From assembly GCA_964560085.1 (NCBI GenBank), contig CAZLKF010000001.1, positions 1 to 64,000 of the forward strand: DNA of 64,000 bases, written 5' to 3'. A model generated the notes under the pieces. It was not told where the DNA came from and searched no databases. It saw only the letters and a program-made list of their open reading frames with translations. Of the stretch, positions 61,427 to 64,000 are shown one piece after another. The stretch comes from RUG11241 sp964560085 (lineage in GTDB: Bacteria > Bacillota_I > Bacilli_A > RF39 > UBA660). Position numbers and translations under genes: made by a program. Position 1 is the first letter of the stretch. Every line of letters starts with the position of its first letter.

Positions 61427-61452
61427 ATAATCTCATTAAAATAATTATAACA

Positions 61453-61480
61453 TATAAAAAAAGAAGAAAAATTCTTCTTT
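61453..61480 (-). terminator. terminator of the ABC exporter operon
   Basis: AAAGAAGAA pairs with TTCTTCTTT (loop AAA), followed on the minus strand by a T-run. The permease stop is in the stem. Confidence 0.75.
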
Positions 61481-63056
61481 AATTAAGCTCTTTAAATTTC
61501 TTATTACCCCAAGTATTTAACACTAAACTGCTAAACAAATACAATATTAGAAATACTAGTGCAGTTCCTGAAAACAAAATCGTAGAAGTTGTTTTTATGG
61601 TTGTAACAATAAATATAAAGCCCATTGCTAACACAACTGGAACCATTATTCCTACAAAAGAAGCAGCGGATTGCTTGACAATTACAGTATCATTTAAAGC
61701 ATCTAATTTTGGTAATGCCAAATTGACAATCAAACCGAAGTTAGCAATAAAAGCGTTATAAAATATCGCAATTAAGCCTAACAATAATGTTTCAAGCGCT
61801 GTAATATATGAACCTATCATAAACATTATTAAACAAACAATTACTAAAGGTACTGTAATTATCTTATTAACAAATGTCTTAGCTTGAAAGATATCTTTAA
61901 CTTTTATGGGTAACATTTTTAGAATCCAAAAACTATTTCGTTCAATAGAAATTGAGCTATTAGTTGTAACAGTAAAACCAACTACAAATAGCATAAAACA
62001 GAATACAAGCATATTTGATGAAAAGCCAGCTTCCATTGATATCATAGCCAGCAATTCTTGCTGATTATAAAATAAACTAGCAATTGCTCCTATTAAAAAG
62101 AATACAAGTCCAAAAGCTGTGTTAAACACATAAATGGCTGATGAAAAATACTTTTTTAATTCTTTTTTAGCAAGTGCTTTTTTAATTGAAGAACTAGCAA
62201 GTGAAGTCATATGAAAATTAGAATTTGTCTTGGTTGTTGATAATTTAGAAATAATATTAAAATATTTTTTACTTAAGAAATATATAAACAAAAATAAAAC
62301 AACAGCATTGATAATAATAAAATATAAAGTATACATTAAATTATTAGTACTTATGCCTTGACTTATTAAATATATAGGTGCAAAAACATACTTTAAAATA
62401 TTTGTAAGCAAAGTTACATTAGATAATAGTTTCATTAGTAAATCATTAGAAAATCCCATAAATGCCATATAAATAATGATAAATAAAGAATAGCAAATTA
62501 TCTCTATAACATTCTTATGCTTAGCTTTAGAAGTGATATAAGCAACAAAATAACCAAATAAACTAGCTAGAACTGTTGGGATTATTGGTGAAGCAATAAT
62601 CATTGCAATCATCGATACATAAAAAGTCCAAGGTACACTAACATTTGATAAATATATATATAATCCCGGAATAAAGAACATAACTGTAATTAAAAAGTTC
62701 ATTAAAATTATCACTAAAAGTCTACTGGTTAAAATGTCACTTTTTTTAACTGGTAAAGATAGTAATAAATCGTTATCTTTATTGTCAAAAAGACCAGATT
62801 TGGCACTGAAAATCGTAAAAAAGAAAGAAAAAATTGTTGTTAACGAAAATGAAATTGGAATATAAAAGTTAGTTAATTGCATACCGCTTAGAGTATCAAA
62901 AATACCATTTAACAACATATATATAGTCATAAAAAGTGAGAAAACAATATATATTACAGCAAATAAAATTAAAATAAGTTTTTTCTTAGAAATTTTTTTT
63001 AATTTATAAGTATTTATTAAATTATTCTTAAATAACAAAAATATTTTATTTTTCAT
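61479..63056 (-). CDS. ABC exporter permease, large multi-helix
   Basis: The 525-residue membrane protein has about twelve helices in two related halves and no large extracellular domain. The segment SAKSGLFDNKDNDLLLSLPVKKSDIL and the second-half SSISIERNSFWILKMLPIKVKDI are typical of the ABC-2-like exporters that act with a single CcmA-type ATPase in Firmicutes. The start overlaps the ATPase gene by 11 bases. The substrate is unknown. Confidence 0.82.
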   Translation of the reverse strand: MKNKIFLLFKNNLINTYKLKKISKKKLILILFAVIYIVFSLFMTIYMLLNGIFDTLSGMQLTNFYIPISFSLTTIFSFFFTIFSAKSGLFDNKDNDLLLSLPVKKSDILTSRLLVIILMNFLITVMFFIPGLYIYLSNVSVPWTFYVSMIAMIIASPIIPTVLASLFGYFVAYITSKAKHKNVIEIICYSLFIIIYMAFMGFSNDLLMKLLSNVTLLTNILKYVFAPIYLISQGISTNNLMYTLYFIIINAVVLFLFIYFLSKKYFNIISKLSTTKTNSNFHMTSLASSSIKKALAKKELKKYFSSAIYVFNTAFGLVFFLIGAIASLFYNQQELLAMISMEAGFSSNMLVFCFMLFVVGFTVTTNSSISIERNSFWILKMLPIKVKDIFQAKTFVNKIITVPLVIVCLIMFMIGSYITALETLLLGLIAIFYNAFIANFGLIVNLALPKLDALNDTVIVKQSAASFVGIMVPVVLAMGFIFIVTTIKTTSTILFSGTALVFLILYLFSSLVLNTWGNKKFKELN

Positions 63057-63756
63057 TTGTTAACTCCAAGAACACTTCTTCTAAATCATTGTTTTCAGTA
63101 ATATCTTTAGTTTTTCCTATTTCAATTAATGAGCCATTCTTAATAATAGCTATACGATCACATAACTTTTCAACCACTTCTAAAACATGTGATGAAAAGA
63201 AAATAATGGTACCTTTTTTACATAGATCTTTCATAATGTCCTTTAAATCTTTACTTGACTTTGGATCAAGACCAACAAATGGTTCATCTAAAACTAGCAA
63301 TTTTGGATTATGTAGCAAAGCTGAAATTATTGCTAATTTTTGCTTCATTCCATGTGAATAAGATCCAATTAAATCACCTAAAGCTGATAAAATTTCAAAA
63401 GTTGTAGCATATTCTTTTATTAATTTCTCACGCTCACTTATTTCAACCTCATAAATATCGCCAATAAAATTCAAATAATCAATACCAGTTAAATTATTGT
63501 AAAGATCAGGATTATCAGGTATGTAAGCTATTTCCTTCTTACATTCAATTGGATTTTCTCTTAATGATTTACCATTAATAATAATATCCCCTTCATCAAA
63601 ATCATGAATACCAACGATTGCTTTAATCAAAGTTGTTTTTCCAGCTCCATTATGACCAATAAAACCAAATATTTCGCCATCATTGACATCGAATGAAATA
63701 TCATTTACAGCAATTTTCTGCCCATACTTTTTTGTTACATTTTTAATTTCTAACAT
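63046..63756 (-). CDS. ABC transporter ATP-binding protein
   Basis: The 236-residue ATPase has Walker A GHNGAGKTTL, Q-loop IAYIPDNPDLY, signature SHGMKQK, Walker B LLVLDEPFVGLDP and H-loop SSHVLE. It belongs to the CcmA/NatA-type exporter group. GGAGGTG precedes the ATG. It is co-transcribed with the permease encoded downstream. Confidence 0.92.
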   Translation of the reverse strand: MLEIKNVTKKYGQKIAVNDISFDVNDGEIFGFIGHNGAGKTTLIKAIVGIHDFDEGDIIINGKSLRENPIECKKEIAYIPDNPDLYNNLTGIDYLNFIGDIYEVEISEREKLIKEYATTFEILSALGDLIGSYSHGMKQKLAIISALLHNPKLLVLDEPFVGLDPKSSKDLKDIMKDLCKKGTIIFFSSHVLEVVEKLCDRIAIIKNGSLIEIGKTKDITENNDLEEVFLELTNEK

Positions 63757-63803
63757 CTTAACACCTCCATATAATTATATCATTTATTGCTATAATAAAC
63801 ATA

Positions 63804-64000
63804 CTATTTTTCAATTTTATAATTAATATTGGCTTTGCGAGCCAAGCGACATAAATCAGAAGTCTTCAAATTATACATGTGAGAATCTTTAATAAAATGT
63901 GTTCCACATTGCCTAAATTCAAAATTGACGCCTTTTTCTATACATTGTTTTCTAATATCTAACACCCAATCATAATTTAAGGGACGTGCGTTAATATCAG
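63804..64000 (-). CDS. C-terminal end of a DUF5131-like (phage Gp37/Gp68) protein, partial
   Basis: The last 64 codons of a minus-strand gene are present; the rest lies beyond the right edge. The sequence DINARPLNYDWVLDIRKQC and GVNFEFRQCGTHFIKD matches the conserved C-terminal region of DUF5131 (Gp37/Gp68) proteins, where NARP and the following Asp-Trp are typical. These proteins are found in phages and chromosomes and may relate to radical-SAM enzymes. Assignment is from the end only. Confidence 0.65.
   Translation of the reverse strand, partial: DINARPLNYDWVLDIRKQCIEKGVNFEFRQCGTHFIKDSHMYNLKTSDLCRLARKANINYKIEK

Noticed and set aside
1..64000. Mollicute-type genetic code (TGA as Trp)
   Set aside because: Trp is encoded by TGG, and TGA ends several genes such as spoIIM and the response regulator gene.
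1..64000. CRISPR arrays, insertion sequences and rRNA genes
   Set aside because: No regularly spaced repeats, transposase-like proteins or rRNA segments were seen in the window.

Overview
The window is a compact, very AT-rich bacterial chromosome segment using the standard code: TGA serves as a stop, for example at the ends of spoIIM and the response regulator gene. It carries endospore genes (spoIIM, spoIIGA-sigE, sigG, a ylmC-family gene, a SpoIVB-like peptidase), a Gram-positive divisome block (murG-murB-divIB-ftsA-ftsZ) and no outer-membrane genes. This points to an endospore-forming, low-GC Firmicute with a streamlined genome, plausibly an uncultured gut Bacilli/Erysipelotrichia-like or Clostridia lineage. 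The genus cannot be read from the sequence.

Layout. 0-8 kb: an Ig-like/esterase surface protein, cysS, a U32-family RNA-hydroxylation-type protein, a short SpoIVB-like protease with two unknown genes, and mscL. 8-17 kb: spoIIM, mnmA, an XRE regulator, an orphan mraZ, a tiny Asn/Ser-rich gene, a ZIP transporter, xerD-deoB, rarA, a 50-residue gene with a strong promoter, and holA. 17.2-18.5 kb: an OLE-type structured RNA of about 0.6 kb with its own promoter and terminator, followed by a gene for its membrane partner OapA. 18.6-43.9 kb: a kinase-less PASTA protein and then a long, mostly minus-strand block. That block holds uppP, ylmC, sigG, envelope genes, dxs, sigE, spoIIGA, the ftsZ-to-murG cluster, tRNA-Gln, dUTPase, a Nat-type ABC exporter, rseP-cdsA-uppS, PAP2, tex and a Y-family polymerase. 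43.9-64 kb is more accessory: a paralogous pair of unknown genes, a P-type ATPase, tRNA-Cys, two lipoproteins, a complete Bce-type antimicrobial-peptide module, two tRNA-Gly genes with duplicated downstream DNA around an SDR and a methyltransferase, a broken phage-type repressor, a Rieske/FAD oxidoreductase, an ECF sigma/anti-sigma pair, an ABC exporter and the end of a DUF5131 gene.

How the genes work together. Isoprenoid supply and lipid-carrier chemistry (dxs, uppS, uppP, PAP2), precursor synthesis (murB, murG), phospholipid synthesis (cdsA) and division (ftsQ/A/Z) are encoded close together. The mother-cell sigma factor and its protease (sigE, spoIIGA) sit directly downstream of ftsZ. sigG lies about 5 kb further on and shows apparent translational insulation: a TTG start, a Shine-Dalgarno site buried in a hairpin, and a candidate forespore promoter placed so that its transcripts lack the blocking arm. 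Convergent genes repeatedly share one bidirectional terminator, with stop codons inside or against the stem. Sigma-A promoters are easy to recognise (TTGACA-N16/17-TATAAT or TGN-TATAAT), and the usual ribosome binding site is GGTGA or GGAGG.

All functional calls come from reading motifs and gene order. No database search was run.
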